The notes under the pieces: model-generated
The model's database searches: none
Told to the model about the DNA's origin: nothing
Seen by the model: the letters and a program-made list of their open reading frames with translations, nothing else
Part shown: piece after piece, positions 61,629 through 64,000 of the stretch
Layout: each line of letters begins with the position of its first letter
Position numbering within the stretch: the first letter of the stretch is position 1
DNA from: Thysanoteuthis rhombus
Taxonomy: Eukaryota > Mollusca > Cephalopoda > Oegopsida > Thysanoteuthidae
Length of the DNA: 64,000 nt
NCBI GenBank assembly: GCA_963457665.1
Contig: OY735225.1
Span: 108,501 to 172,500, forward strand
Direction of reading: 5' to 3'
Translations under genes and position numbers: made by a program

Positions 61629-64000
61629 CAGAATTCAATGAAATCATCGGTGTTCCTATATTGAATATATTTTTGCAGATAACTTATATTTACCTATATC
61701 TTGGTTTAACGAGATAGCGTATTATTTGCCAAAAATGAGTTTTGATGTCATTTTCACATTTCGATTGTGTGCTCTTTTGTGATGTAGTTTGATGCATTAA
61801 TTCAATGAAATCATTGGTTTTCCTATATTCAATATGCTTTTGCAGATAACATATATTTACCTATATTCCTGTTTCACAAGCGTATATTTGCCAATAATGA
61901 GGTTTTGAATGCCACTTTTACATTTCGATTTTATGGTCTTTTCTGGTGCAGTTTGATGCACCGAATTCAATGAAATCATTGGTTTTCTTATATTCAATAT
62001 ACATTTTCAGATAACCTATATTTACTTATATTCCAATTTTACCAGATAGCGCATATTGGACGAAAATGAGGTTTTGAATGTTATTGTTACATTTCGATTT
62101 CATGTTTCTTCCTGATGAAGTTTGATGCACTGAATTCAATATGCTCTTTTAGATAACTTATATTTCCTATGATCCACTTTTACGAGATAGCGTATATTTG
62201 CCGAAAACGAGGTTTCTAATGTCATTTTTACCTTTCAATTTTAGGTCTTTTCTGATGCCATTTGATGCACTGAATTCGATCAAATCATAGATTTTCCTAT
62301 ATTCAATATACTTCTGCAGATAACCTATTTCACCTATTATCCAGTGTTATGTGATAACGTAATATTTCTCAAAAATATGGCCCTGGATGTCATTTTTACA
62401 TTTCGATTTTATGTTCCTTTTTTTATGTAGATTGATGCACTGAAATCAATGAAATTATTGGTTTTCTTATATTCAATATACGTTTTGAGACATTTTTATT
62501 TCCTATAAAGTATTTTTACAAGATAGCGTATATTGGTCCAAAATGAAGTTTTTCAAAGTCATTTTTACGTATTGATGTTATCGTAGTTTTTGATGTAATT
62601 TTTGAAAGTCATCTTTATATTTCGAATTCATGGTTGTTTCTGAAGTAGTTTGATGCACTGAATTCGATGAAACTATCGGTTTTCCTATATTCAATTGACT
62701 TATAGAGATAACTTATACTTTCCTATAATCAAGTTTTATGCTTTTATAGTTGTTTCTGATGTAGTTTGATGCACTGAAATCGAAGAGAGCATTGGTTTTA
62801 CTATATTCAATATACTTTTTGAGATATCGTATATTTTGCTGAAATCCAGTTTTACAAAATAGCCTATAATTGCCAAAAATGAGGTTTTGATAATCATTTT
62901 GACATTATTGGTTTCAGAGTCGTTTCTAATGTAGTTTGATCCGTTGATTTCATTGAAACCATCAGTATTTCTATATTCAATGAACTTTTCGAGATAACTT
63001 ATATATACCAATAACCCAGTTTTACAAAAATGCATATAACTGCCAAAAATGAGGTTTTTGAAAGTAATCTTTACATATTCATTTTATGGTCGTTTCTGAC
63101 TTAGTTTGATGTGCTAAATTCGATGAAACCATTGGTTTTCCTACATTCAATATATCTTTTTTAAATAACCTATATTTCCCTATGATCCAGTTTTACAAGA
63201 TAGCCTATAAATGCCAAAAATGAGGGTTTTTAATGTCCTTTTCACATTACAATTTTATCATCTTTTCTGATATATTTTGATTCAGTGAAATCAATGAAAC
63301 CATTTGTTTTACTATATTCAATATAGCTTTTGAGATCACCTATATTTCTCTACAATGTAGTTGTATGAGATTGCCAAGAAAAAAAAATTTAATATTCCTT
63401 TTTACATTTCAATTTTATGGTCGTTTCTGATGTACTTTGATGTGCTGAATTCAATGAAACCATTGGTTTTCTTACATACAATGTATTTTTTGAGATAACA
63501 TATATTTCCCTATAATCCAGTTTTACGTGATAGCCTATAATTGCCAAAAATGGGGGTTTTTGATAGTCATTTTTACATTTTGATTTTATAGTAATTTCTG
63601 ATGTAGTTTGATTCCCTGAATTGAAATCATTGGTTCTCATATAATTATTGTCTTTTTTGAGATCACCTATATGTCCCTATAATTTAGTTGTACGATATAG
63701 CCTATAATTGCCAAAAATCTGGTTTTTGATATTCATTTTTACAGGTCAATTTTATGGTTGTTTCTGATGTAGTTTGATGCACTGAACTCGATAAAACCAT
63801 CGTTTTTCCTACATTCAATGTATTTTTCGAGATAACCTATATTTCCCTAAAAGCCAGTTTTACAAAATTGCCAAAAATGAGTTTTTTGAAAGTCAATTTT
63901 ACATTTTGATTTTATAATCATTTTCGATGTAGTTTGATGTGCCGAATTCAATGAAATCTTTGGTTTTCCTATATCCAATGAACTTTTAGACATGACTTTT
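61629..64000 (-). repeat. Satellite array, reverse orientation
   Basis: The same family continues as its reverse complement, with about 14 monomers of roughly 160-170 bp. The landmark tttgatgcactgaattc recurs near 61,790, 61,951, 62,130, 62,264, 62,430, 62,650, 62,767, 62,936, 63,107, 63,277, 63,438, 63,606, 63,773 and 63,930. It runs off the window. Confidence 0.85.

Overview
The window is AT-rich eukaryotic nuclear DNA with few genes and many repeats. Long (AT)n, (AC)n, (TATG)n and (TATC)n tracts, RTE-like LINE remnants, tRNA-derived SINE pieces, a degraded C2H2 zinc-finger array, a TRIM-type gene and CCCTAA-rich DNA together suggest a mollusc, most likely a cephalopod such as an octopus. 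The taxon is inferred from repeat and gene style, not proven.

The left two thirds (1 to about 42,000) is an amplified locus. A unit of about 16.9 kb occurs in direct tandem: 1-17,011, 17,012-33,883, and a truncated third from 33,884 to about 34,461. It is followed by an inverted partial unit (about 34,508-42,000). Each unit carries one compact intronless gene, at 1-54 (cut by the window edge), 16,760-17,065, 33,632-33,937 (all minus) and 38,533-38,838 (plus). The gene encodes an identical 101-residue protein that I read as a highly divergent histone H4. Its first 28 residues align to H4 without a gap, keeping H18, R19, L22, R23, D24, Q27 and G28 and the glutamate pair before helix 2, with a similar helix 3. 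The tail is acidic and has lost most modifiable basic residues. The gene has a TATA box, an inverted CCAAT box, E2F-like sites and, 48 bases after the stop, a perfect replication-dependent histone 3' stem-loop. About 1.3 kb further downstream lies a decayed second copy that keeps a mutated stem-loop and a short coding trace. This H4-like array is the main discovery candidate.

The rest of each unit has no convincing gene. It holds degenerate minisatellite arrays (monomer about 110-160 bp) on both sides of the histone gene, interspersed repeats, an approximately 190-bp satellite with long direct flanking repeats, microsatellites, and one weak candidate pair of exons.

The right third (42,000-64,000) holds, in order: degenerate repeats and telomere-like CCCTAA DNA; a composite LINE/SINE repeat; an intact TRIM-like RING/B-box gene (49,788-51,566, minus); tetranucleotide repeats and a 1.1-kb purine tract; a frameshifted C2H2 zinc-finger pseudogene (about 56,690-57,904, minus) cut by a second copy of the composite repeat (57,904-60,652); and a long array of the satellite family also found inside the histone units, which switches orientation near 61,628.
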